Of a DNA stretch of 13,546 nucleotides, positions 1 through 7,538 are shown one piece after another. Made by a program: the position numbers and the translations under genes. How positions within the stretch are numbered: the stretch's first letter is position 1; the number at the start of each line of letters is the position of its first letter. The stretch lies in the NCBI GenBank assembly GCA_964463485.1, contig CAYXDO010000239.1, forward strand, positions 1-13,546, given 5' to 3'. The notes under the pieces were generated by a model. It did not search any database. It saw only the letters and a list, made by a program, of their open reading frames with translations, and had not been told where the DNA came from. Origin of the DNA: CAYXDO01 sp964463485 (GTDB taxonomy: Bacteria; Myxococcota; Kuafuiibacteriia; Kuafuiibacteriales; Kuafuiibacteriaceae).

Positions 1-52
1 ACCTCCGATTCTGACCTCCGATTCTGACCTCCGATTCTGACCTCCGATTCTG
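1..52. repeat. 13-bp tandem repeat, four perfect copies
   Basis: The unit ACCTCCGATTCTG occurs four times with no interruption or mismatch and starts at the first base of the window, so the array probably continues to the left. It lies about 35 bp past the stop codon of the minus-strand lipoprotein gene. The period is not a multiple of three, so it is unlikely to be coding. There are no spacers, so it is not a CRISPR. It could be a replication-slippage minisatellite or an array of binding sites; the sequence does not say which. Confidence 0.9.
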
Positions 53-86
53 ACCGAAACGTACCCACCGCGGAAGTCCACGATCG

Positions 87-2465
87 CTACTCAACCCAGC
101 ACGCAGCGAGTTGTGACTCGGCCCCTCCGACCAGGCTCATCGCGCCGCGACCCCCCGCGCGCAGGGCTCCCGGCACGCTGCGCGTCGTGCGCTCCTCGCC
201 TCGGACGTACCCACTGCCTTTGACGACGAACGCCAGCGAGCCCAGCTCGCCGATCACACCCACACCCTCGTCCGTCGGATCGATCGGGTACCTCGAGTGT
301 TCGACCTTGCAGAGTCCTCGAGGACAGGTCGCCCAGAGATCGATCGCTCGATCTGGCTCGTTGTCCCCCACGTTGCGCTCGAATCGCGTCATCATCGCGG
401 CCACACGAGCCGGGCAGACTTGATGGGTCGCGATGAGCCGATTCGAAACGCTCTCCTCGTCGAGCGGAATGACTTCGTATACGAGCGTCGATCGACTCAC
501 GGGATAGACCCGCAAGAGCACGCGATCGCCATACAGCCAACCAACGCCATTCCACGCCGATCCACCCGAGAGTCTTCCGACCGACGGGCGCGGATCGAGG
601 AGCGTCCCGTCGGACCACTCCCAGGTCGTCCCTTCGCGATCCGCGATCACCCATCGGCCGCTGCCGAAGGCCAGCACGGCCACGATCTCGGGCCCGGGTC
701 CGAGGTCCCAAATCGGACGGGTACGTTCTGCGTCGAGATCCGCGATCGAAATCCTCCGAGACTCGGTGGTGGAGGTGGCGATCACAAACTCACGAGCCCC
801 GGGCAAAGCAGCCAGCGCGGTCACTTCGCCCTCCAACTCCGTCGACAGCGCGGTCTCGTCCAAACTCAGCTCGGCGCACTTCGACCCGGCGACGCTCCGG
901 GCGAGGGCCGGACCCGCGAAGCTCACGAGCGCTCCGTCGGTGCCGACGGCGAAAGCCAGATGACTCCTGGGCGAGTACGGAGGTCCGAGCGTTCGCCAAG
1001 TTCCGTCGGGGTCGGACCGGGCGACGGGCCGGCGATCTCGGTAGGCCCATAGTCGCTGGCCCCAGCGCTCGACGTTGGTGAACGGCCGGCCGAGCTCGGG
1101 GAGCAGCACCCGCCCGGAGCCCGCGCCGAGCCCGTCGAACCGGGAGACGACCGAATCGCCGTCGAGCTCGAGCGCTCGATCGCCGAGGATCGCGATGGTG
1201 TGTCCGTTCGCCGCGTCGAGGAAAAAATGACACTCCACGGCCTCGTCGAGTTGCTCGATGAGTTTGTCCGTCGACCCGAGCACGGTCCCAAACCCATCAG
1301 AATTGGCCACTCGAGCGCAGTAATAGTCGTGGGTCCCCGACGAGAAGACGGCGCGCAGGCTGCCAGCGGAAGCGACCCCTTCGAGTCCCGAAGCGAGCGC
1401 ACACGTGCTCGCCGGAGGGTCTCTGGCCAGGTCGACTCGAAGCAGGCTCCAACCCACGAGCCCGAGGAACTGATCGTCATCGACCGCGGCGCCCGCGGTG
1501 ACGCGATCGTCCCCTACACAGCCGAAGTCGAAGTGTTGCTTGCAGCTCATGAGGTCGCCACCCTGTTGAGCACAAACGACGATGGCCGCGACCTCCCCGA
1601 GCGACTTGCTGATCCGCCCGTACACGACCAGCCGCTCCCCCACGAACAAGGCGCCCACGGGATTGATCGAGGTCTCACCCACCAATTGCTGTCCGACCAG
1701 TCCGCCTGTGGAGAGTCGCGAGACGTCGAGCACAGGGTCGTCGTTCGGCCTGTCGACCAGAGCGACCCGGAAGAAGCTCGCCCCTCCGGCTGCCGGCCCG
1801 GGGATCACGTAGGCTCCGGCCCAGTTTTGAATCCCGAGGCGTCGCGTCTCCAAGTCTTCTGCCACCCACTCCAGCTCGGCGCCGTCCTTGGGCGAGTCGT
1901 AGATGAGTACGGTTTCTCCGCTCGGGTGGCCGATGGCGTCGACGAGCACGGGGCGAGCCGGAGCGACCGGGCAGCAATGCGCACCGGAAGCCAGGCGAGG
2001 CTCCGACTCGCGACAGTCGCACTCACCCGGAAAGAGAGCTCTCAGACGCTCGACTCGGGCGTGGTGCTCTGCGGAGAGCTCCACGGCGTTCCCGTTGGTG
2101 TCGAAGGCTTCCAGCCGCGCGAACCGAGGGACCCGACACAGGTCGCCCGACGCGACGATTTGAGGGGGTTCCGAACGCTCGATGGCACAGCGGCCGCAAC
2201 CCCCTTCGAGGTCGTACCCGGCCTTCACTCTCGTCAGCTCTTCGGCCGAAAGGGGCTCGCCGGCGCTACTCACCAAGTCCCGACGAGCGAGCGTGACGAC
2301 GACCAGGTCAGACTCATCCGGAGGCTCGATGCGCACGGAGCTCTCGGGCGAAATGACTTCGACCCGGTCGGAGAGGAGGACCAGCAGAAGACCATCCTCC
2401 TGCCTTTGAATGGACACCGGGCCGCACGCGGCGATGAGCGCCAACGCCGGAGCGAGCGTTCGCAT
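87..2465 (-). CDS. Large secreted lipoprotein with Cys-rich N-terminal module and probable beta-propeller body (copy A)
   Basis: This 792-residue protein has no function I recognise. It begins MRTLAPALALIAAC, a short lipoprotein signal with lipobox IAAC and lipidation at Cys14, so it should be exported and anchored to a membrane. I chose this ATG because upstream in-frame starts add a charged segment ahead of the signal; no clear ribosome binding site is visible for any of them. A module at residues about 60-165 carries C90, C93, C110, C149, C151, C164 and C165. From about residue 170 the chain is a series of short hydrophobic strands, Gly/Asp turns and scattered further cysteines, compatible with a beta-propeller but with no recognisable repeat signature. 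The plus-strand lipoprotein beyond the neighbouring protease gene shares the N-terminal module, size and general layout, so the two look like paralogs. The stop is TAG. The protein call is firm from length, signal and codon use; the fold is inference. Confidence 0.85.
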   Translation of the reverse strand: MRTLAPALALIAACGPVSIQRQEDGLLLVLLSDRVEVISPESSVRIEPPDESDLVVVTLARRDLVSSAGEPLSAEELTRVKAGYDLEGGCGRCAIERSEPPQIVASGDLCRVPRFARLEAFDTNGNAVELSAEHHARVERLRALFPGECDCRESEPRLASGAHCCPVAPARPVLVDAIGHPSGETVLIYDSPKDGAELEWVAEDLETRRLGIQNWAGAYVIPGPAAGGASFFRVALVDRPNDDPVLDVSRLSTGGLVGQQLVGETSINPVGALFVGERLVVYGRISKSLGEVAAIVVCAQQGGDLMSCKQHFDFGCVGDDRVTAGAAVDDDQFLGLVGWSLLRVDLARDPPASTCALASGLEGVASAGSLRAVFSSGTHDYYCARVANSDGFGTVLGSTDKLIEQLDEAVECHFFLDAANGHTIAILGDRALELDGDSVVSRFDGLGAGSGRVLLPELGRPFTNVERWGQRLWAYRDRRPVARSDPDGTWRTLGPPYSPRSHLAFAVGTDGALVSFAGPALARSVAGSKCAELSLDETALSTELEGEVTALAALPGAREFVIATSTTESRRISIADLDAERTRPIWDLGPGPEIVAVLAFGSGRWVIADREGTTWEWSDGTLLDPRPSVGRLSGGSAWNGVGWLYGDRVLLRVYPVSRSTLVYEVIPLDEESVSNRLIATHQVCPARVAAMMTRFERNVGDNEPDRAIDLWATCPRGLCKVEHSRYPIDPTDEGVGVIGELGSLAFVVKGSGYVRGEERTTRSVPGALRAGGRGAMSLVGGAESQLAACWVE

Positions 2466-2613
2466 GGGGGATAGGATCATGGACTCGCGGTCCATGCGCA
2501 AGCTGCGACGAGGTCACGAACCCTACCGGGCCCACGACCGATGTCGAAGTTGGGTAGTCGAACCGAAGTGGGACGTTGCTCGACTTTGCGTCGTGCGAGT
2601 GGCACATCGAAAC
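2466..2613. promoter_or_regulatory. Divergent intergenic region between lipoprotein A and the CPBP protease
   Basis: About 148 bp separate the start codons of two divergent genes, so promoters for both should lie here unless the starts are further upstream. I find no convincing sigma70 -35/-10 pair and no strong Shine-Dalgarno motif before either start. The call rests on gene orientation only. Confidence 0.35.
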
Positions 2614-3429
2614 ATGGTCGATCGTGTTGCCGCGAGCGGAAGTCGTCGCGCTAGCACGGTCGTCTTCTTCGCGACCGTCTTGGGCCTCAGCTTCGGCTGC
2701 GGCCTCCCGGCGGCTCTCGCGACGATTGGCGCCATCTCGGGTCCGCCGGATCGGTTCCTTCCGTTCCTCGGTATCGTCGTCCTGAGCCCAACGATCGCTG
2801 CGGTCGTGGCGAGCCTCTACGAAGGTGAAGGTGCACTTCGGCGCCTCTGGTCGAAGCTCCGCCCGCAGCGGATCAAGACCTGGTGGTACCTCGTCGCGCT
2901 TGGCGCGAACTCACTGATCGTAGCTGGTGCCTGTCTCTTGGCCAACCTGCTCGGTGAGTATCACGGGCGCCTCTTCTTTCCCCCTACCGAGCCGAGCCGG
3001 CTCGTCGCGCTGGTCCTTTTGCCGATCGCCGAAGAGGTGGGGTGGAGAGGGTTCGCGCTTCCACGACTCTTGGATCGGATGAGCTCGACCCGGGCGAGCG
3101 TCTGGCTGGGCATAGCCTGGGGAGCGTGGCACGTCCCATTTCTGCTCGTTCAGGGTGTGTCATGGCCGTTGTTGCTGCCGCTCGTCTTGTTCTTCGTCCC
3201 CGGCAGCATCGTCATGACCTCGCTTCATGAACGTACGCGCGGCAGCCTACTCATCGCGATCTTATTTCACATGGGTGCTCACGTGAGCAACCCTCACCAA
3301 CTTCTGCCGAATGACGCGGCGCCAGCGATGATTCAACTCGGAGGATATCTGCTCGTTGCATTCGGCATCGCCGGATTCTCGTCTGCATCGGTCAGCTCGA
3401 AGCGTCGAAAGACCGGCCGACGACGCTGA
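2614..3429 (+). CDS. CPBP (CAAX protease/Abi) family intramembrane glutamic-type protease
   Basis: The 271-residue protein is strongly hydrophobic with several membrane segments (for example residues 15-41, 50-68, 92-114, 127-139, 184-204 and 241-257). It carries the CPBP motifs in order: EExxxR as E140-E141-V-G-W-R145, the second motif W-G-A-W-H173 within the GIAWGAWHVPF segment, and a third His at H219 (ILFHMGAH). In the third motif the family usually has HxxxN/B; here it reads H219-x3-H223. These residues make it a probable active membrane endopeptidase, a family that includes type II CAAX prenyl endopeptidases and bacteriocin-immunity proteins. Its substrate cannot be read from the sequence. 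The ATG was chosen because the region upstream is the divergent promoter gap; the reading frame stays open further upstream and no good ribosome binding site is seen. The C-terminus ends in a basic tail (SSKRRKTGRRR). It is followed 120 bp downstream by lipoprotein B on the same strand. Confidence 0.88.
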   Translation: MVDRVAASGSRRASTVVFFATVLGLSFGCGLPAALATIGAISGPPDRFLPFLGIVVLSPTIAAVVASLYEGEGALRRLWSKLRPQRIKTWWYLVALGANSLIVAGACLLANLLGEYHGRLFFPPTEPSRLVALVLLPIAEEVGWRGFALPRLLDRMSSTRASVWLGIAWGAWHVPFLLVQGVSWPLLLPLVLFFVPGSIVMTSLHERTRGSLLIAILFHMGAHVSNPHQLLPNDAAPAMIQLGGYLLVAFGIAGFSSASVSSKRRKTGRRR

Positions 3430-3482
3430 CCGCAGAGGGCATTGGTTCGACCCGACCCTTCATTCCACCGACTGGGCCTACA

Positions 3483-3495
3483 CCCTCGCCGAGGG
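3483..3495. terminator. Small GC hairpin between the protease and lipoprotein B genes
   Basis: CCCTC, a GCC loop and GAGGG form a 5-bp stem about 55 bp after the protease stop. There is no T-tract, so it is at best a weak terminator or an attenuating structure. Confidence 0.2.
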
Positions 3496-3534
3496 CGTTG
3501 GGTAGATTCGACCGCTCGATGGTCTCGTTTGCGG

Positions 3535-3540
3535 TAGAAT
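3535..3540 (+). promoter_or_regulatory. Possible -10 element for lipoprotein B
   Basis: TAGAAT matches the -10 consensus at five of six positions and lies 9 bp before the ATG. No matching -35 box is visible at 16-18 bp. If used, the transcript would be nearly leaderless for the ATG, or have a very short leader for the in-frame GTG at 3559. Confidence 0.22.
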
Positions 3541-3549
3541 GTCTCGGAG

Positions 3550-6039
3550 ATGCGAACAGTGCGAGTGCAGCGTGCGACTCTGTTCTCGCTACTCTCCATC
3601 GGGTCTCCATCGGCGGGTTGCTCGAACAGCCGGTCCTTCGAGATACCCAAACTGCCTGACGAGCTTGCGCTCGCCGCGCTGATCGAACCCGAGTCCGGCC
3701 GAATTGCCGCCCGAGCGTTCATCGTGGACGGGGCGACGACCCTCGAGGGGGACTTCGATGGCGAGTACGCGGTGGGTGCTTGGGTGATTGCGCGCGACGA
3801 GCTCGTCGGGATCGACGGTCGTCCGTTTACGGATGACGAGCTTCGAGGGTTCGTGGCGGGCAGTGGAGACGTAGGGTGCCGGCGCTGTCCGCTCTCGACC
3901 GTGGACCCGCCTCAGGTGATGGCGCGTGGAACGACTTGTGGAGTCCCGCCGTTCGCTCGATCGGTCGGGACCATGGACAGCGCGTTGCTCCGGTCCGCAG
4001 TGAGGATCGAATGGCCTGGCCCTTGCGAATGTGAAGTCCAACGAATTACCGGGGTGACGCCGCCCATTTCGTTCGAAGCGACGGGCCTCGAGGGTTGGCC
4101 GATCTCTGCTGTAGCTGTGGATGACCTTGGAACGGCCTCGGTGCTTGGACAGCATCTCTTGGTTCGGGAGACCGAACGGGGCGAGCGGACACTCAGGGAG
4201 GGCGTGTCGCTCCTTCCCGGTGCGGTCCTTGCTGCGGAAGGTACTTCGAGCGGGTTCGTGGTCGCCGTGCACGATCCGGGAGAACCGGACTCGCATTCGC
4301 GGCTGATTGAGTTGGAGGACGGGCTAGAGGAGTCTGGGCGATCGAGTAGCCTTCGAGCTCGGCCCTGGGCTATCGAGGTATCGCCGAGCGGCTCGGCGTT
4401 GATCGTGGGCTCTCGCGGAGCTCGAAACCCGAGCGTCGAAGTCTGCGCCGATCCGTTCGAAGCGACGAGTTGTGCGGCGATTGATCCCTTCCTCCCTTCG
4501 ATCGACTATCGCTTCGAAGACATTCATCGCGGTACTCATGGCGCGCTGGTCGTCGAAGGAGACGCCGGGGGGCTGCTGACTTTGGAGGGCCTGCCAGCGG
4601 GCCCGGTCGAGGTGATCGACCCGATTCAAACGGGCACGTCGGCTTACGGCGCACTCAGAGGCGCCGACGGGTCGAACGTGCGCTGGCATTTCGCCGCGCA
4701 AGGCTTTGGGACGGCGTTCAGGGAGCCAGTGATGGCGATTCGTCGAGACGACGCGTTCGCGTGCGTTCAGGTCGAGGGTGGCGCCCAGGTTCTCTGGGCC
4801 AGCCTGAGTTATGAGGGTTGGGACTGGAAGGCGCTCGCGACCCGCCCACGGTCACAATGCCACGGCGTGAGGGCCACGTCGACGGGAGCCTCGATCGTAT
4901 TCTCGAGCGGCGCTGGCTTGGCGTGTGATCGCGGCGGCTGTGACGAGATCGATCTCGACGAGGTGGCACCGGGCGTGGATCGACCGACGAATTTCGAAAC
5001 CTTTCCTGACGGAACGGAGCTCGCGTGGAGCGGCTCGGAGGCCTTCCTGCGCCGCCCCCCGAGGCTCGACTTCGCACGCCTCTATGGGGAGCTTCGCCGC
5101 GGAGCGAGAGTCACGAGCGTGGGAGATCGAGTGATCGAGGTCGGCGATGGGTTCGTTGGCACTCTCGACGGCGAGTCCTCCACGCGCCTTCCGGAACCCC
5201 AGCTCGCGGGCTCGCCGATCGCCGTCGCTGCAGACCCCCAAGGCCGCGAGATTGTCGCACTCTATTCGGGACTCGGTCCGTGTCCGAGGACGGTGTTTCG
5301 CCTTTCGACCGACGATTTGAGTGTCCAACCTATCGCTTGGCCCGCCGAGCTCGGGTGTCCGAAGCCCACCGCGGTCGCTGGCGCCGGTCCTGGCCGCTTC
5401 CTCGTCGCGGCTGATCTCCGCCTCTTCGCCGTCGTGGATGGAGAGATCAGCGAGGTCGAGATCGAGTGGGACGATCCCACGACGCCGGAGGCCGAGTCGA
5501 AGCCCAGCCGCCTGTGTGACACGTTTCTGGGGGCAGCGGCCGGCCAGGGAGGAGCCATCGCGACCGGGTGCGCCGGGCTCATCGCGCGCGTCAACCTGTA
5601 CTCAGTCCCTCCGCGGGCGGCGATCGCTCACTTCCCTGACGCTGGGCGTCCACCCGAATTCGAAGCGGCGGCGTTGGACTGCGCGGATTCCGGCGCGGTA
5701 GGCTCGGAGGGTTCGAGCTCGGGGGATTTCGAACAAGGTCGAGTCTGGCGACTTTTTCCGAGCGTCGGCGAGGCGACGGTCGGGGGCGGCGCCATCGAGA
5801 TCGTCGAAGAGCCCGCGAACAACCGCGCCGCTTCCTCTGACCGAATCAAAAGTGAGCGGCCGATCGCGCTCGTTGGACCCATGCACGATTTGGTACTCGT
5901 GTTTCGCGATTCCGCCCATCGAATCGGAGCGTCCGGGCGTTTTCGATGGGACGGAACGAGCGCCGAGTCAGCGGCGAGGACTTCGGACGGTCACGTTCTC
6001 GTCGAAACCGATGAGGGCAGAGTCTTCATCGGTTTCTGA
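3550..6039 (+). CDS. Large secreted lipoprotein with Cys-rich N-terminal module and probable beta-propeller body (copy B)
   Basis: The 829-residue protein starts with a basic stretch, a hydrophobic core (LFSLLSIG) and PSAGC, so Cys24 is the likely lipidated residue. The -3 position is Ser rather than Leu, which makes the lipobox weaker than in copy A. GGAG directly abuts the ATG and is too close to serve it; the in-frame GTG at 3559 sits 9 nt after this GGAG and may be the true start (826 aa). Residues about 75-165 hold C110, C113, C130, C159 and C161. These line up with copy A by CxxC-x16-C-xn-CxC and by shared words: EPPQIV/DPPQVM, C-x-V-P-x-F-A-R, and PGxCxC. The rest is beta-rich with Gly/Asp turns, suggesting a propeller, and has Cys pairs late in the chain. 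I recognise no catalytic motif. It follows the CPBP protease gene on the same strand and may be cotranscribed. The stop is TGA. Confidence 0.85.
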   Translation: MRTVRVQRATLFSLLSIGSPSAGCSNSRSFEIPKLPDELALAALIEPESGRIAARAFIVDGATTLEGDFDGEYAVGAWVIARDELVGIDGRPFTDDELRGFVAGSGDVGCRRCPLSTVDPPQVMARGTTCGVPPFARSVGTMDSALLRSAVRIEWPGPCECEVQRITGVTPPISFEATGLEGWPISAVAVDDLGTASVLGQHLLVRETERGERTLREGVSLLPGAVLAAEGTSSGFVVAVHDPGEPDSHSRLIELEDGLEESGRSSSLRARPWAIEVSPSGSALIVGSRGARNPSVEVCADPFEATSCAAIDPFLPSIDYRFEDIHRGTHGALVVEGDAGGLLTLEGLPAGPVEVIDPIQTGTSAYGALRGADGSNVRWHFAAQGFGTAFREPVMAIRRDDAFACVQVEGGAQVLWASLSYEGWDWKALATRPRSQCHGVRATSTGASIVFSSGAGLACDRGGCDEIDLDEVAPGVDRPTNFETFPDGTELAWSGSEAFLRRPPRLDFARLYGELRRGARVTSVGDRVIEVGDGFVGTLDGESSTRLPEPQLAGSPIAVAADPQGREIVALYSGLGPCPRTVFRLSTDDLSVQPIAWPAELGCPKPTAVAGAGPGRFLVAADLRLFAVVDGEISEVEIEWDDPTTPEAESKPSRLCDTFLGAAAGQGGAIATGCAGLIARVNLYSVPPRAAIAHFPDAGRPPEFEAAALDCADSGAVGSEGSSSGDFEQGRVWRLFPSVGEATVGGGAIEIVEEPANNRAASSDRIKSERPIALVGPMHDLVLVFRDSAHRIGASGRFRWDGTSAESAARTSDGHVLVETDEGRVFIGF

Positions 6040-6072
6040 GTCTTGGCCGAAGCACGGCCGAGTGCCAGACTC
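6038..6072 (+). terminator. Nested hairpin overlapping the end of lipoprotein B
   Basis: Outer arms GAGTCT (6038-6043) and AGACTC (6067-6072) enclose a perfect inner stem GGCCG (6045-6049)/CGGCC (6055-6059) with a 5-nt loop. It begins at the stop codon. There is no T-run downstream, so it is only a candidate for transcription termination or 3'-end protection. Confidence 0.35.
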
Positions 6073-6288
6073 CTGACCGGAGACACGGTTCCACATCTGT
6101 GCACATGTGCTGCAGGTAGTGCCGTGGTCACCGTTTCAGTTCGAGAGCTAGTTTCAGGATCCCCAGCGGACCGATGGCTGAAACCGAGCGAAGCGAGGTT
6201 TCGCACCGTGCCCGTGCCCGACGCGATTCCCCATTGGAGCACTGCCGAGCAATGTCTTTGCAGCCGGGCGGTCCAGCGCACTGCCTGG
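6040..6288. other. Convergent gene-free gap with several alternative stems
   Basis: This 249-bp gap lies between two convergent genes and has no reading frame I would trust. Besides the hairpin at 6038-6072 it holds the palindrome GCACATGTGC (6101-6110). It also has two copies of GTTTCAG (6133-6139 and 6151-6157) that can each pair with CTGAAAC (6178-6184), and the stem GAAACC/GGTTTC (6180-6202). The last encloses facing GA steps and GC-GAA-GC. Bidirectional termination is the simplest role. Confidence 0.4.
6180..6202. terminator. Hairpin with tandem GA mismatch in convergent gap
   Basis: GAAACC (6180-6185) pairs with GGTTTC (6197-6202). Inside, GA faces GA, followed by GC-GAA-GC, so sheared G-A pairs could extend the helix. 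It is placed where either converging transcript could end, but lacks a T-tract on either strand. Confidence 0.3.
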
Positions 6289-7425
6289 TCACTCGGCGTG
6301 TTGATCGGTGAGCCTCGGGCCGAGAGTCAACAGGAGCGCTGCGGCCGCGACCAACTCCAGAATCGCGGCGCCAACGAAGATCGCGCGGCCGCCCAACGCC
6401 TCGTAACTCACTCCGCTGGCGATCGTACCGAGCCCACCGCCGACGCCGAATACGACGGAGAAGAACAGCCCTTGACCGGTGGCCCGCAGCTTCTGTGGGA
6501 CGCGGGCCACGACGAGCTTCTGCGCGGCCGTGACGAAAGCGCCGAACGTGAACCCATGAAGGAGCTGTACGGCGAGGAGCGAGGTCTCGCTGGTCGCGGT
6601 GCCGGTCAGCAGCCACCTGAGGCTCGACAGCGCGAAGGTCACCAGGAGCCACGGACCGGGCGGGCCTCGCACGAGCCACATCCCTGCGATCTCGGCGGTC
6701 GCCGCCAGCGCGAAGGCCCGAGACGCTGCCGCGTCAGAGAACCCGAGATCCGAGGTGACGATGGGTAAGAACGAGTGGTACGGACCCACCGCTGCCCAGT
6801 GCAGCGAGAACACGAGCAACAGCGCCATGAGTCTGCGGTCCGAAATCAGCCGGGCCACGGCGCCCGGGCCGGCGCCCGCCGAGCTCACCCGCTCGGAGGC
6901 GCCCGAGCGCGCCGTGCAGGCGGAGGCGAGCCCGAGGACGACCAAACCCACCGCGACCTCGGGCGCGGAGCTCGTCCAAATCGGGTAACCGGCCGTCGCG
7001 AGGACGTATCCCAGCGATCCGAGCGACCGCACCCGGCCGTACTTCTCGGCGGATCGATCGACGGCCTCGAGCGTGAGCGAGTCGGTCAGCGTGGGCACGC
7101 TACACAGCGAAATCGACATGGCGACCGCCGAAACCGACGCGATCGCGAGCGTCTCCGCTCGGGCCAGCACCAGCATCGCGACGGAACCCATGAGTAGCGA
7201 AGCTCTGAGCACGAACACCGGGCGGCGCGTCCAATCCGCCAACCGGCCCACCGCGAAGGGTACCCCACACGCGGCCAACGAACCCATCGAAAGGAGGAAT
7301 CCCATCTGGGTTCCAGTCGCGCCAAGGTCCCGATAGCGAGCGGGAAGCCAGAGCGACAATGTTCCCACGACGCCGGCGTAATAAGCTGCGTAGACGAACC
7401 CGAGCGGAGCGAGACGCTGAATCAT
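6289..7425 (-). CDS. Major facilitator superfamily transporter (HcaT / MFS_1-like type)
   Basis: The 378-residue protein has the hydrophobic pattern of a 12-helix MFS carrier. A first helix begins a few residues after the start and is followed by the loop LPARYRDLGATGTQMG. The MFS motif-A loop between helices 2 and 3 is present as G60-R-L-A-D-W-T-R-R-P69. The SLWLPxxYRDLG start resembles the 3-phenylpropionate/nucleoside symporter-like branch, but the substrate cannot be read from the sequence. I chose the ATG at 7425 because it places helix 1 where that branch has it. ATG 7440 and TTG 7473 are in frame upstream and no start has a clear ribosome binding site. It lies just over 100 bp downstream of ffh on the same strand and could be read from the same transcript, without an obvious functional link. 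Confidence 0.85.
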   Translation of the reverse strand: MIQRLAPLGFVYAAYYAGVVGTLSLWLPARYRDLGATGTQMGFLLSMGSLAACGVPFAVGRLADWTRRPVFVLRASLLMGSVAMLVLARAETLAIASVSAVAMSISLCSVPTLTDSLTLEAVDRSAEKYGRVRSLGSLGYVLATAGYPIWTSSAPEVAVGLVVLGLASACTARSGASERVSSAGAGPGAVARLISDRRLMALLLVFSLHWAAVGPYHSFLPIVTSDLGFSDAAASRAFALAATAEIAGMWLVRGPPGPWLLVTFALSSLRWLLTGTATSETSLLAVQLLHGFTFGAFVTAAQKLVVARVPQKLRATGQGLFFSVVFGVGGGLGTIASGVSYEALGGRAIFVGAAILELVAAAALLLTLGPRLTDQHAE

Positions 7426-7538
7426 CGAGTGAGCACACATCCCGATCAGCTTGCGCGGAGCGGTGGCTCGCAAGCGTGCTCGGGTTTCACGGGCACGTAG
7501 TCATCGCGGATCCTCGTGCTCGCGCTCGATTGCTTTGC

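Noticed and set aside
1..52. CRISPR array
   Set aside because: The 13-bp units are contiguous with no spacers.
1200..2474. Long plus-strand open frame of about 424 codons opposite lipoprotein A
   Set aside because: It is the antisense shadow of a GC-rich gene; the minus strand has the lipoprotein signal, codon bias and a paralog.
3507..3512. TTCGAC as a -35 box for lipoprotein B
   Set aside because: It is a poor match and spacing to TAGAAT is 22 bp, outside the usual range.
6043..6768. Plus-strand frame overlapping the convergent gap and MFS gene
   Set aside because: Most of it is antisense to the transporter and it has no recognisable domain.
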